NCBI RefSeq assembly: GCF_019880635.1 | Contig: NZ_JAINVX010000006.1 | Coordinates: 62,001-126,000 of the forward strand | Reading direction: 5' to 3' | Length of the DNA: 64,000 bases | Origin: Hanstruepera marina | Lineage (GTDB): Bacteria > Bacteroidota > Bacteroidia > Flavobacteriales > Flavobacteriaceae | Part shown: positions 54,137 through 62,663 of the stretch, piece after piece | How positions within the stretch are numbered: position 1 is the first letter of the stretch | Layout of the letters: each line of letters opens with the position of its first letter | Notes under the pieces: generated by a model | Seen by the model: only the letters and a program-made list of their open reading frames with translations | Database searches by the model: none | Told to the model about the DNA's origin: nothing | Position numbers and translations under genes: made by a program

Positions 54137-54137
54137 T

Positions 54138-54842
54138 TTATATCAAAACTGTAAATAATAATCCTGTTATAATAGCAATTCCAAAGCTAATAAGTGTACC
54201 AATCAGTATATACTCGGTAAGTTTTCTGTGTTTACTTTCTTTTAAATCACCAAATCTAAATACGGATTTTGCGGTAATTAAAAAGCCAACAGCTTCCCAA
54301 TGACCTGTAACAATAAAGATGAAGACTAAAAGCCGTTCTAACATACCTATGTATTTTCCAGCATCTTTAAGAGATTCGTTGCCTTTGGTTAGTTCTTTTA
54401 TGTTCCATTTACTGAAAATGGCCTTCATGATTATGGAGACAGGCTGTGTCAAAAATAATAAGCATGTTAGGAGTAATACCGTATTTTCTGTAAATAATTT
54501 ATCAGCCTTTAGGGTGTTATCTGTAAATATGTAGAATGCTATTATAATACTTAATAGATGTAATAATTGATCTACAAAAAACCACAACCGTTTGGTTTTT
54601 TTGGTTTGAAACAATAGTTTACTGGTATCTATAAGAAAGTGGAAAACACCTATAGCTATCAGTAATGGCCATTTTGTTAAGTCCCAAACAATTAAAAACA
54701 TTATAGCTATATGTATAGCGACATGTATGTACAGTTTGGGTGATTTAAGTTTCTTCTTTTCTTTATCCTTAACCCATTTTTTAGGTTGCAGGAAAAAGTC
54801 ACCAATCAAGTGTGCTAATATGAGTTTGATTATTAAAGTCAT
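54138..54842 (-). CDS. DUF3307 membrane protein, partner of SatD
   Basis: A 234-residue integral membrane protein with six or so helices. The conserved start LILAHLIGDFFLQPKKWVKDKEKK (LxHLxGDFxLQ) and the middle GVFHFLIDTSKLLF place it in DUF3307. Function unknown. Its start overlaps the satD stop by 4 nt (ATGA), so the two are translationally coupled and presumably function together. Pairing of SatD and DUF3307 recurs in many bacteria. Confidence 0.85.
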   Translation of the reverse strand: MTLIIKLILAHLIGDFFLQPKKWVKDKEKKKLKSPKLYIHVAIHIAIMFLIVWDLTKWPLLIAIGVFHFLIDTSKLLFQTKKTKRLWFFVDQLLHLLSIIIAFYIFTDNTLKADKLFTENTVLLLTCLLFLTQPVSIIMKAIFSKWNIKELTKGNESLKDAGKYIGMLERLLVFIFIVTGHWEAVGFLITAKSVFRFGDLKESKHRKLTEYILIGTLISFGIAIITGLLFTVLI

Positions 54843-55462
54843 TTTATATTCTTTCTTGTTTGAGCTATTTTGGAGTTAAGCATTTGGTTGACTTCCAATA
54901 TTTCATCAAGATAAGCGCGCTTCATACGTTTGCTAACCGCATCTTGACTTATACCTATTATTTCAGCTATTTCTTTTTGAATTTTATTCTTATTCTCTAG
55001 ATGTAATTTAACAACTTCTGCTGAATTTACAGACCAATTATCCATTAGAATGTTTATGAGTTTTAAATAAAGATTCAACTCATTATCTATACTTCCTGCT
55101 CCTTTTATTTTCAAATTGGTTTTTGTCTGTTTTAAGAACTCCAACAGGTCGCCTGAATTTTGAAAAGCACTTCCATTGGATTCTGTTACTGAAGCACCCG
55201 TGTATGTTTTTGAGCCAATACCTATAGCCATTCTAACATCCAATCCCTTTATCATTTTTACGCAAGCTTTTATATAAACGGCATTTATAAAACAGTTATA
55301 AATATCTTTTATTTCTATTTGAAAACTATCGCCTCTATATATTTCCCAATCTTTAGAATTGGTAGATATAGTTTTTAGAGCTTCCTTTAACGGAGCAAGC
55401 CATATATTCGAATTTTCGTATTGCGTAGAGTTTATAATATCTCCTGTTATAACACCTGTCAT
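54839..55462 (-). CDS. SatD family protein with C-terminal helix-turn-helix
   Basis: A 207-residue protein. N-terminal signature MTGVITGDIINSTQ, then EIYRGDSFQIEI (about 40-51) and VRMAIGIGSKTYTGASVTESNG (about 76-97) followed by SGDLLE. The two acidic sites (Asp8, Asp45) and the order of the segments recall a class III nucleotide cyclase/GGDEF palm fold, which is my inference. Residues about 161-190 (QKEIAEIIGISQDAVSKRMKRA) form a helix-turn-helix. SatD was named from an acid-tolerance locus in streptococci; the biochemical role is unknown. The gene follows three tandem 28-bp repeats and is coupled to DUF3307, so it is probably an autoregulator. Confidence 0.84.
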   Translation of the reverse strand: MTGVITGDIINSTQYENSNIWLAPLKEALKTISTNSKDWEIYRGDSFQIEIKDIYNCFINAVYIKACVKMIKGLDVRMAIGIGSKTYTGASVTESNGSAFQNSGDLLEFLKQTKTNLKIKGAGSIDNELNLYLKLINILMDNWSVNSAEVVKLHLENKNKIQKEIAEIIGISQDAVSKRMKRAYLDEILEVNQMLNSKIAQTRKNIK

Positions 55463-55476
55463 TATTTTATTTTAAA

Positions 55477-55560
55477 TATTCCTTATTTATGGAATAATCA
55501 AAAATATGCCTTTTTTATGGAATAAACAAATATATTCCTTAAATACGGAATTATTAAATG
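55477..55560. repeat. Three tandem 28-bp repeats, probable satD operators
   Basis: Units begin at 55477, 55505 and 55533, with no gap. Each contains TATTCC-N8-GGAATA (unit 2 has TATGCC, unit 3 has GGAATT), a near-perfect palindrome. Units 1 and 2 share 24 of 28 bases; units 1 and 3 share 21. On the minus strand two -7-type sequences, TATTTTTG (55499-55506) and TATATTTG (55527-55534), fall at the unit junctions, so the array overlaps the satD promoter. The first unit is 14 nt from the satD start. Confidence 0.8.
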
Positions 55561-55610
55561 TTCAAACTGAAGGAGTTTTGAAACTAAATTGAAGTAAAAC
55601 AGGTTCTATA

Positions 55611-55979
55611 TTATAAGCGCCTATTACTGCGCTCAACATCTTCTTCAACTTTGGTTATGAAATATTTAGTATCACCTAGCCAGAAAAATGATTTAAACCG
55701 TTCAAAATAGTGTAGCTTTACATATTTCCCTTGAAGTCGCTGTAAATCTTCAATAACTTGTTTTTCATCTTTCTCAACAGAAAATTCAAAAATTTGGGCT
55801 TCAGAAACGCCTTGACTTATTTCGCCTTCCCAAGTTTTTATAATTACTCCTTTATGGCTAAACTTTACCAATTCGCCTGCCCGAATACCTTCGCTATATT
55901 TTGCAAAATAAATAAATACAGCATAGGCGATAAATAGTAGTAGAGCAATGCCTAAAATTTTTAAAAGAAATTTTTTCAT
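55611..55979 (-). CDS. Small membrane-anchored protein of unknown function
   Basis: A 122-residue protein with an N-terminal transmembrane helix (about 8-26, ILGIALLLFIAYAVFIYF) and a beta-rich, basic outer part (GIRAGELVKFSHKGVIIKTWEGEI, VKLHYFERFKSFFWLGDTKYFITKVE). Similar Bacteroidota proteins carry the name '6-phosphogluconate dehydrogenase', which this sequence does not support: there is no NADP-binding motif and it is far too short. It follows rmuC by 14 nt and is likely in the same transcript. Confidence 0.75.
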   Translation of the reverse strand: MKKFLLKILGIALLLFIAYAVFIYFAKYSEGIRAGELVKFSHKGVIIKTWEGEISQGVSEAQIFEFSVEKDEKQVIEDLQRLQGKYVKLHYFERFKSFFWLGDTKYFITKVEEDVERSNRRL

Positions 55980-55993
55980 ATAATTATAAATTA

Positions 55994-57319
55994 TTATTCT
56001 TCGTCATCACTTTCGGCACGTTTTAAAATAGGTTCAGGTAAAGATTTCTTGGCTTTGGCTCCCATTTTTTTCAATTTTTCAACACGCCCTATTAAATTAC
56101 CTTTACCTTCAACCAACTTATTCATGGCTAAAGAATAATCGGCCTTTGCAGCATCAATTTTTTTGCCTACACCTGTTAAATCACTTACCAGTCCTTCAAA
56201 TTTATCATACAAAGCGCCAGCTTGCTTGGCAATTTCCAATGCATTACGTTGTTGTTTTTCATTACTCCACATGGTGTCAACCGTTCGCAATGTGGCCAAA
56301 AGAGTAGAAGGTGTTACAATAACAATATTTTTTTCAAAGGCTTTATTATAAAGGGTGTTGTCTTCATTTAAGGCTACAGCAAAAGCAGGTTCAATAGGGA
56401 TAAACATAAGTACAAAATCGGGAGATTCCATATCGTACAAATCCTCGTATTTTTTTTCTGATAATTGTGAAACATGTTTGGTTATGGAGTTAACATGAGC
56501 TTTAAGAAACATGGGTTTTTCATCATCGTCGGCATTGGCATAACGCTCATAGTCGGTTAGAGAAACCTTACTATCTATAATCATGCGTTTATTATCTGGA
56601 AGGTGTAAAACTACGTCTGGCAAAACACGCGTACCATCTTCACGATTAAAACTCTGTTGTACAAAATATTCGCGATCTTTCTCCAAACCAGATTTTTCCA
56701 AGACGCGCTCCAAGACCAATTCACCCCAGTTCCCTTGCATTTTACTATCACCCTTAAGCGCTTTGGTTAAATTATTGGCTTCTTTGGTCATTTGTTGGTT
56801 CAGGTCTTTAAGTCCCAATAACTGTTCCTTTAAGGCTGAATGCATGCTTATGCTTTCTTTTTGGGATTTTTCAACTTTATCTTCAAAAGTCTTTATCTTT
56901 TCTTGAAGTGGGTTGAGTATTTGTTTGATGTTTTCTTTATTCTGGAGGGTAAATTTTTCGCTTTTTTCATCTAATATTTTACTTGCCATCAATTCAAAAT
57001 CCTTACGTAACTGTTCTTGTTGTTTGGCAAGTTCTTCGTCACGCTTTAGATTAAGCTGCTGTAAGTTTTCAAATTCGGTATTGCGTCGCGTTAGTTCAGA
57101 ATTCAAGAAATCCTTTTCCTTTCTAATGGTTTCCCTTTCAGTTTCAACTTTGGCTAGGTTTTCTTTTAATTCATTAATAGTATTTGACAGTTGGTTTTGA
57201 CGTTCCTCTAAAGTGCTTTTATCTCCTTTACTTTTCAGCTTTGAAATGGTTATGCCAATGTAGGCTCCTATACCTGCTGAAAAAAGAATGGAAAGGATAA
57301 GAATTATACTATCGTTCAT
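55994..57319 (-). CDS. rmuC: DNA recombination protein RmuC
   Basis: A 441-residue protein. The N-terminal transmembrane segment (about 3-23) is followed by a long coiled coil (about 35-200). The RmuC domain follows (about 185-380): QGNWGELVLERVLEKSGL, VLPDVVLHLPDNKRMIIDSKVSLTDYERY (PD-(D/E)XK-nuclease-like core with PD and DSK) and FIPIEPAF. It limits rearrangements between inverted repeats; the exact activity is not established. First gene of a short unit with the 122-residue membrane protein. Confidence 0.92.
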   Translation of the reverse strand: MNDSIILILSILFSAGIGAYIGITISKLKSKGDKSTLEERQNQLSNTINELKENLAKVETERETIRKEKDFLNSELTRRNTEFENLQQLNLKRDEELAKQQEQLRKDFELMASKILDEKSEKFTLQNKENIKQILNPLQEKIKTFEDKVEKSQKESISMHSALKEQLLGLKDLNQQMTKEANNLTKALKGDSKMQGNWGELVLERVLEKSGLEKDREYFVQQSFNREDGTRVLPDVVLHLPDNKRMIIDSKVSLTDYERYANADDDEKPMFLKAHVNSITKHVSQLSEKKYEDLYDMESPDFVLMFIPIEPAFAVALNEDNTLYNKAFEKNIVIVTPSTLLATLRTVDTMWSNEKQQRNALEIAKQAGALYDKFEGLVSDLTGVGKKIDAAKADYSLAMNKLVEGKGNLIGRVEKLKKMGAKAKKSLPEPILKRAESDDEE

Positions 57320-57399
57320 TTAAAATTGAAGTTTACCCAAAGATAAATTTTTAGCTTGAGGATAAAAAGAAATGCCTTTAGATAAATTCAATTTAATTA

Positions 57400-59121
57400 T
57401 TACAACACAGATGTTGTAATTTCAACATCAGCATATTGCCAAGCCGTATTGAATTCTTGCATAATAGCTGTGGCTTCATCTCGTTTACCTTGCGCCATAA
57501 GACTTTCGTATAATCCCATTAAAGACCAACCGTTTTGTCTTAAATCTGATAAGTCTTCAAGATAAACTGCTTCAGCTTGTTGAAATTCACCTGCTTTTAA
57601 CAATACTGCTCCTAAATTTTGTCTTGGAGGAATATGCCAAGCCGAAGGTTCATTATAGATGAGATTGTCTTCCATTTCCACGGCTTTTTCCAGGTGTTCA
57701 ATAGCTGATTTTAAATTGCCCTCAATAGCAGCAATTTCGCCAGCAACAACTTCATAAGCCAGTTTGGCAATGGTGGTTCCGTTGTCAAAACCACTAGCTA
57801 AAATATTTTCCATTTCCGGGTCATTAATTAACGATTCAATAGCGTCTAGTTCTTCTTTGGCTTCTTTGCTGTTATTTTTTCGGGTAAAAGCTACACCTCT
57901 TGAATAATGCCATATAAGCTTTAAATGTTTAATACTGTCATTAGGTTTTGGATAGGTCAAAATATCATTCCACTTTCCAAATCGGGTATAAGCAAGAAGT
58001 GGAGTGGCCGCGAAGTTTTGAAGAAAATGTAACTCTTCCATTTCCCCAATAGGAACTTTTTCAGCTGTTTTCTTGGCAGCATCAATGGCAGTCTCGCTAT
58101 CGCCCAATAAACTTGCTGCTGACCATAAAAAGTGAATATTATGTGGGTAATACCCTAAAGGATACATGCCTTGGGAGTAACATTGAGAAATATAGTCCTC
58201 GTCAGCAAGTATAGCTTTTTGATTGGCTGAAACAGCATCTTTGTAGCGGCCAACCCTTATATATATGTGAGATGGCATATGAACCAAATGACCGGCAGCA
58301 GGCATTAATGTCCCTAATTTATCTGCACTAGGCACAGCTAAATCTGGTTTTGGAAGCTCTACCATATGAATATAATAATGATGAGCTCCAGGACTATTTG
58401 GGTTAATGCTAATGGCTTTTTCTAAAGCCAATTTGGCTTCAGGGATATTAGGAGATGGGTTGCCATCGTTATCCCAGTAATTCCATGGAACCGTATTCAT
58501 CACTGAAGCTGCGTAAAGCGTTAAAATATCTGAATCTTCAGAATAGTCCTTCGCTACCTTTTCCATAGCTTCCATGTATGCTATATTTAATTCAGAAACG
58601 TCCTTTTCTAAATCTGTTGAATACCTAAAAGATAGGGCATGAATTAAAGCCTGTTCTTGATCTGAAGCGTTGTGAGCCAGTTTAATTGCTTTAGCAATGG
58701 CTTCGTTGTATTTTGTTTTTCGTTCGTCATCAGGGAAAGGGTCATTAATGTTTGGACCTAAAGTATAAGCTTGTCCCCAAAAGGCCATAGCTAAATTGGG
58801 GTCAATTCTTGAAGCTTCCAAAAAAGAGCGATGTGCTTCAGCATGATTGAACGCATATGTTAAACGTAGCCCTTGATTAAAAAACTTTTGGGCCATATTA
58901 TTGTTGGTACTAACTTTAAAACTATGGTTACCTAAATTATCAAACAGAGGAGCTATTTGTTTAGTAGTATCAATATCAGTAAGTAAGAACTTTGCGGGTG
59001 TACATTTAATAAAGTTCATGCCTACTTTATCGGGATAATCAGTTTGATTATTGAAATTGAGGAAAAATAGACTACAAACGATAACTAAAAGGAGGACTAT
59101 TGGTATGGACTTGTTTTTCAT
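57400..59121 (-). CDS. Exported tetratricopeptide-repeat protein
   Basis: A 573-residue protein with an N-terminal hydrophobic segment (about 6-24) that could be a signal or an anchor. TPR-like helices run through most of the chain (e.g. FNQGLRLTYAFNHAEAHRSFLEASRIDPNLAMAFWGQAY and LEKAISINPNSPGAHHYYIHMVE), with conserved features of a Bacteroidota family: PSHIYIRVGRYKDAVSANQKAI and NEPSAWHIPPRQNLGAVLL. No catalytic motif. Possibly a periplasmic scaffold. A perfect 9-bp inverted repeat at 57399-57420 lies over its last codons and may help termination. Confidence 0.8.
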   Translation of the reverse strand: MKNKSIPIVLLLVIVCSLFFLNFNNQTDYPDKVGMNFIKCTPAKFLLTDIDTTKQIAPLFDNLGNHSFKVSTNNNMAQKFFNQGLRLTYAFNHAEAHRSFLEASRIDPNLAMAFWGQAYTLGPNINDPFPDDERKTKYNEAIAKAIKLAHNASDQEQALIHALSFRYSTDLEKDVSELNIAYMEAMEKVAKDYSEDSDILTLYAASVMNTVPWNYWDNDGNPSPNIPEAKLALEKAISINPNSPGAHHYYIHMVELPKPDLAVPSADKLGTLMPAAGHLVHMPSHIYIRVGRYKDAVSANQKAILADEDYISQCYSQGMYPLGYYPHNIHFLWSAASLLGDSETAIDAAKKTAEKVPIGEMEELHFLQNFAATPLLAYTRFGKWNDILTYPKPNDSIKHLKLIWHYSRGVAFTRKNNSKEAKEELDAIESLINDPEMENILASGFDNGTTIAKLAYEVVAGEIAAIEGNLKSAIEHLEKAVEMEDNLIYNEPSAWHIPPRQNLGAVLLKAGEFQQAEAVYLEDLSDLRQNGWSLMGLYESLMAQGKRDEATAIMQEFNTAWQYADVEITTSVL

Positions 59122-59229
59122 GACTTTTTGAATTAATGGTTAAAATCGCAGGTAATTAATTCAAAAAAAGTAGTTTAAAGGACTGAAAACTAATAAAGTA
59201 AAGATATGAAATTTTAATCAGAATAAAAA

Positions 59230-60024
59230 TTATTTGTTTACACGAAAGCTTCCCGTTTTTTCATCAAAAGCAATGAGATCTTTTGGGAATAGCTCATTGA
59301 ATGTTCCTTTTTGAATGAGATTACAAGGCATGTCTGAAACCACACAGTCTTTTGTCATAACAATCATTTTATCGCATAACTGAATGGCCAGATCTATTTC
59401 GTGTGATGAGAATAGAATAGTCTTACCAGTTTCTTTAACCAGTTTTTGCAATAATTTTAATATATAAGCTTTGTGGTACATGTCTAAATGTGTTGTAGGT
59501 TCATCTAGAATAATCACATTGGTGTCTTGTGCCAGAGCGCGAGCAATCATAACTTTTTGAAGTTGACCATCGCTTAACTCAAAACATTTTCTATGTTTTA
59601 GCTCAATAATGTTCGTTTGCATCAATGAGTTCTCAATAATATCAATATCGTGTTTTGATAAATTACCAATCCAATTGGTATAAGGTTGTCTTCCCAATGC
59701 TACCAACTCAAATACAGTAAGGTTTTTTGAAACAATTTGTTCAGTTAGTACTAAGCTTAAATTTTTGGCTAGTTCGAGTGGCTGGATTTCCGAAAGGTTT
59801 TTATCATTTAAAATAATTTTTCCTCCTATAGTATCTTGAACTTGTGTTAAGGTGCGTAACAATGTGGACTTACCAATACCATTAGCGCCTACTAAACCAA
59901 TTAATTCACCTGCATGCAAGTCGATATTTATATAGGATGCAATAACGGTTTTTGAGTTCTTAGATTTGTAACCAATGGTTAAATCTTCAGTTTTTAGAAT
60001 GCTATGTAGGTTTTTGTTGCTCAT
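59230..60024 (-). CDS. btuD: ABC transporter ATPase, BtuD/FecE-like
   Basis: A 264-residue ATP-binding subunit of a type II importer. Walker A GANGIGKSTL (about 45), Q-loop, signature LSDGQLQKVMIARAL, Walker B NVIILDEPTTHLD and switch His in LFSSHEIDL. The signature is LSDGQ rather than LSGGQ. It is last in the btuF-btuC-btuD order, overlapping btuC by one base. B12 as substrate is inferred from the divergent riboswitch-controlled TonB receptor; ferric chelates are the alternative. Confidence 0.85.
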   Translation of the reverse strand: MSNKNLHSILKTEDLTIGYKSKNSKTVIASYINIDLHAGELIGLVGANGIGKSTLLRTLTQVQDTIGGKIILNDKNLSEIQPLELAKNLSLVLTEQIVSKNLTVFELVALGRQPYTNWIGNLSKHDIDIIENSLMQTNIIELKHRKCFELSDGQLQKVMIARALAQDTNVIILDEPTTHLDMYHKAYILKLLQKLVKETGKTILFSSHEIDLAIQLCDKMIVMTKDCVVSDMPCNLIQKGTFNELFPKDLIAFDEKTGSFRVNK

Positions 60025-61040
60025 TAAAACATCATTTTACGTTTTCTAACCAATAACCAAATAACCACAGGCGCACCAATTAACGAGGTAATGGCATTTA
60101 TAGGCAATGTATAATCGCTAGTAGGTAGTTGGGCTATGCTGTCACAAATTAGCATAACTATGGCGCCGAGTAAAATAATTGCAGGTAATAGGATTTTATG
60201 GTTTGAGGTGGTAAATACTTGCCGAACAATATGCGGAATAGCTAAACCAATAAACGCAATTGGCCCAGCAAAAGCTGTAATGGTGCCCGCCAATAGACTG
60301 GTAGCGATTATGATAATGAGTCTACTTTTATTGATGTTTAATCCTAAACTTTTGGCGTAGTTTTCTCCTAGTAACAAAGTGTTTAGTGCTTTTATGGAAA
60401 CAATACTCATAAGCAATCCTAAAAGGTAAATACTAAAAAAAACAAACAACTCGTTCCATGATAAGTTTCCAAGACTACCAAAACCCCAAAAAATATACTG
60501 CTGTAACTGCTCGGCTGAACTAAAATAGGAGAGTACGCTAACAATAGCAGCAGTAATGCTGCCAAACATCAAACCGATGATTAAAATGGCCATGGTGTCT
60601 CGTACTTTGGTTGAAACAGCCAATACAGCTAAAAGGACTAAAAAACTACCTAAACTAGCAGCGATAACAATACTCCATTTAGAAATTAATAGCGTTGTAA
60701 AAGCACCACCAAAAACGCCAGCGCCTAATATAACAATGGCTACGCCCAAACTGGCTCCAGAACTTATGCCTAAAACAAAAGGTCCGGCAAGTGGGTTCCT
60801 AAAAAGCGTTTGCATAAGTAACCCAGATATACCTAGACCTGAACCAACAAGTATAGCGGTAATGGCTTTTGGTAATCTGTAGTTTTGAATAATATAGTTG
60901 TCTGATAACCCAAAAAGGCTATTAATTATTTCGTTGGTTGAAATAGATACGGAGCCTAAACTAATATTGATTAAAAAGCAAGCAATCAATAATGCTATTA
61001 ATATTAAGAACGATGCTCTATATGATTTAATTTCCGACAC
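60024..61040 (-). CDS. btuC: ABC transporter permease, FecCD/BtuC family
   Basis: A 338-residue permease with about ten transmembrane helices. Family motifs: YRLPKAITAILVGSGLGISGLLMQTLFRNPLAGPFVLGISSGAS near the N-terminus and AGPIAFIGLAIPHIVRQ in the centre (coupling helix region). It starts at GTG (61040) right after the btuF stop and overlaps btuD by one base. Two copies form the pore of a vitamin B12 or iron-chelate importer. Confidence 0.9.
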   Translation of the reverse strand: MSEIKSYRASFLILIALLIACFLINISLGSVSISTNEIINSLFGLSDNYIIQNYRLPKAITAILVGSGLGISGLLMQTLFRNPLAGPFVLGISSGASLGVAIVILGAGVFGGAFTTLLISKWSIVIAASLGSFLVLLAVLAVSTKVRDTMAILIIGLMFGSITAAIVSVLSYFSSAEQLQQYIFWGFGSLGNLSWNELFVFFSIYLLGLLMSIVSIKALNTLLLGENYAKSLGLNINKSRLIIIIATSLLAGTITAFAGPIAFIGLAIPHIVRQVFTTSNHKILLPAIILLGAIVMLICDSIAQLPTSDYTLPINAITSLIGAPVVIWLLVRKRKMMF

Positions 61041-62219
61041 TTATTTTAATGATTTAAAAAAATGGGTTTCGTAATTAGTGAGTAAGTTAGGGTGACAAAT
61101 TTTTATTAAATCTTTTAAAATTAAATCTGGTCTTGCAATTCCTAATTCATAGTAGGTCACACCACCTGTTGCACCTGTAGTATTACTAAACGAGTAAATA
61201 GATTTATTTTTAAAAGCATCAAATTTAGTGTAATGTTCACTCGCCTTTTCAAGACTTTCATAAGAAGTATAGTAAGAAGGGCTCAACCAAATATCAGCAT
61301 TTTTTGCTTTGTTGTATACGCTTTCAAAACTTAATGCTAAACTTCCATCTCCTTCACTGTTTTGCCATAAGTAGTTAACATTGGCATCCTTTAAAAGTTG
61401 AGCTTCAGGGCTTGTGCTACTGGGTAAATACCATATATCTTTATGCATAGCACCACATAAAATCGATGGTCGCTTGTTGACATTAGCGGCTAATAATTTA
61501 GCTTCGTTGTAGTTGTTTACTATAGTTTTAAAAACAGAATCAGCTTTTTTCTTTTTATTGAATAAAACACCAAAGAATTTAATCCATTCAGCTTTAGCTA
61601 ATGGTGATTTTTCAACCCAATCGCCATTGTATATAACTGGAATACCTGATTTTTTTATGGTTTCGAAAGTTTTGTTATTGCCGTCAATACCAAAACCAAC
61701 AACAACTTCTGGTTGAAGATCCAATAATACTTCGGTGTTTATGCCTTCATTTTTTCCTAACTCTCTAACTTTTTTAGCATCTATCAGAGCACGAGTTTGT
61801 TTTGATGAAACATAATTTGTTCCTGGAAAACCAATAAGTGTTTCTTCAACTTCTAAAAGTTCCAAAGCAGGAATGTGTGTTGTGGAGGTCACTACAATAC
61901 TTTTAATGGGTATAGTTATTATACCGTCATAATCATCTTTGTTGTAGGTGCTTACCATGGCTTGATTTTTAGTGAGCAGAAGATAACTATAGGTCTTTTC
62001 AGAATTTGGCCAAGGCGAATTGATTTGTAGTATTGTATTATTGGCTGTTTTAATAATATTAAATCCTTCAGCATAAGAATTCTCAAGAGTTTCCTTTTGT
62101 GTTGAAGGTAATTCAATTTCTGATTTACTGTTTTCTTTGCAAGTCAAACAAAAAAGTATAATTAATATTATTAATAACGTATTCTTTTTGAGTAACATTT
62201 GTAACTGAAGAAGTTTCAT
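61041..62219 (-). CDS. btuF: ABC transporter substrate-binding lipoprotein, BtuF-like
   Basis: A 392-residue periplasmic binding protein. Lipoprotein signal with ILFCLTCKEN (Cys at about 27); an ATG at 62198 would give the more usual short signal. The fold of class III binding proteins is seen: SIVVTSTTHIPALELLEVEETLIGFP, LDLQPEVVVGFG, and two long halves linked by a helix. It is divergent from the small ORF, cobalamin riboswitch and TonB receptor. Vitamin B12 is the likely ligand by context; the minus-strand leader shows no second riboswitch. Confidence 0.85.
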   Translation of the reverse strand: MKLLQLQMLLKKNTLLIILIILFCLTCKENSKSEIELPSTQKETLENSYAEGFNIIKTANNTILQINSPWPNSEKTYSYLLLTKNQAMVSTYNKDDYDGIITIPIKSIVVTSTTHIPALELLEVEETLIGFPGTNYVSSKQTRALIDAKKVRELGKNEGINTEVLLDLQPEVVVGFGIDGNNKTFETIKKSGIPVIYNGDWVEKSPLAKAEWIKFFGVLFNKKKKADSVFKTIVNNYNEAKLLAANVNKRPSILCGAMHKDIWYLPSSTSPEAQLLKDANVNYLWQNSEGDGSLALSFESVYNKAKNADIWLSPSYYTSYESLEKASEHYTKFDAFKNKSIYSFSNTTGATGGVTYYELGIARPDLILKDLIKICHPNLLTNYETHFFKSLK

Positions 62220-62250
62220 TTACAGATTAAATTTGATAAAAATTTCTATT

Positions 62251-62358
62251 ATGCGTGACGGCTCAAATTTAACAATATATATAGTAGGAGGAATTATATT
62301 ACTTCATTTTTTGGCTGGCTTTATTTATTTGATGTACAAAATGAATAAGAAAAAGTAA
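62251..62358 (+). CDS. 35-residue single-pass membrane protein
   Basis: A short frame from ATG 62251 to TAA 62356-62358. The product MRDGSNLTIYIVGGIILLHF continues to LAGFIYLMYKMNKKK: a short polar start, one transmembrane helix (about 8-29) and a basic end, so the N-terminus is probably outside. Nothing else is known. It sits between divergent btuF and the riboswitch, 31 nt from the btuF start. Hydrophobic core plus positive end argue that it is real, but a chance frame cannot be excluded. Confidence 0.5.
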   Translation: MRDGSNLTIYIVGGIILLHFLAGFIYLMYKMNKKK

Positions 62359-62388
62359 TATTTATGTGCTTGCTTTTATAAAACAACT

Positions 62389-62396
62389 TATTTTTG
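62389..62396 (+). promoter_or_regulatory. -7 element for the riboswitch/TonB receptor transcript
   Basis: TATTTTTG, an exact TAnnTTTG match, placing the start at about 62403. A TTG at 62370-62372 is 16 nt away, slightly short for a -33 element. Confidence 0.55.
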
Positions 62397-62402
62397 CTCC
62401 GA

Positions 62403-62600
62403 ATTTTGGTTCGGGATTGTTTTTCAATTTCGATTAAAAGGGAATCTGGTGAGAGTATTATTTTCAAGTCCAGAACTGTTCCCGCAACTGTAAGCTATAA
62501 GCTTTGTGTTAAACTTCATGTCACTGTCGCACCAAATAGCGATGGGAAGACCAACATAAAGACGCAAGTCAGGAGACCTGCCAAATTCAAACAAATAAGT
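62403..62600 (+). ncRNA. Cobalamin (B12) riboswitch
   Basis: The conserved parts are in order: GGGAATCTGGTGAGAG (62450-62465), AACTGTTCCCGCAACTGTAA (62474-62493), GATGGGAAGACC near 62541 and the B12 box AAGTCAGGAGACCTGCC (62566-62582), followed by the closing region. In high B12 the fold would shut off the TonB receptor start, which is 64 nt downstream. No transcription terminator is visible between, so translational control is more likely. Confidence 0.93.
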
Positions 62601-62663
62601 CAAACTTTCGGGATAAAAGTTTACGTATGATAGTCCATGCGATTCTCGAGCAATTAATTTAAA

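Noticed and set aside
55477-55560. Three 28-bp repeats as a short CRISPR array
   Set aside because: The units are contiguous with no spacers, differ from each other, and overlap a promoter; no cas gene nearby.
55611-55979. The name '6-phosphogluconate dehydrogenase' for the 122-residue protein
   Set aside because: No NADP-binding motif, an N-terminal membrane helix and a length far below the enzyme's.
57399-57420. Inverted repeat ATTACAACA/TGTTGTAAT as a regulator site
   Set aside because: It lies over the last codons of the TPR gene, far from any start codon, so an operator is unlikely; it may be a weak terminator.
62394-62630. A 78-residue plus-strand frame over the riboswitch
   Set aside because: It starts at a non-ATG codon and runs through all conserved parts of the cobalamin riboswitch; the RNA explains the sequence.
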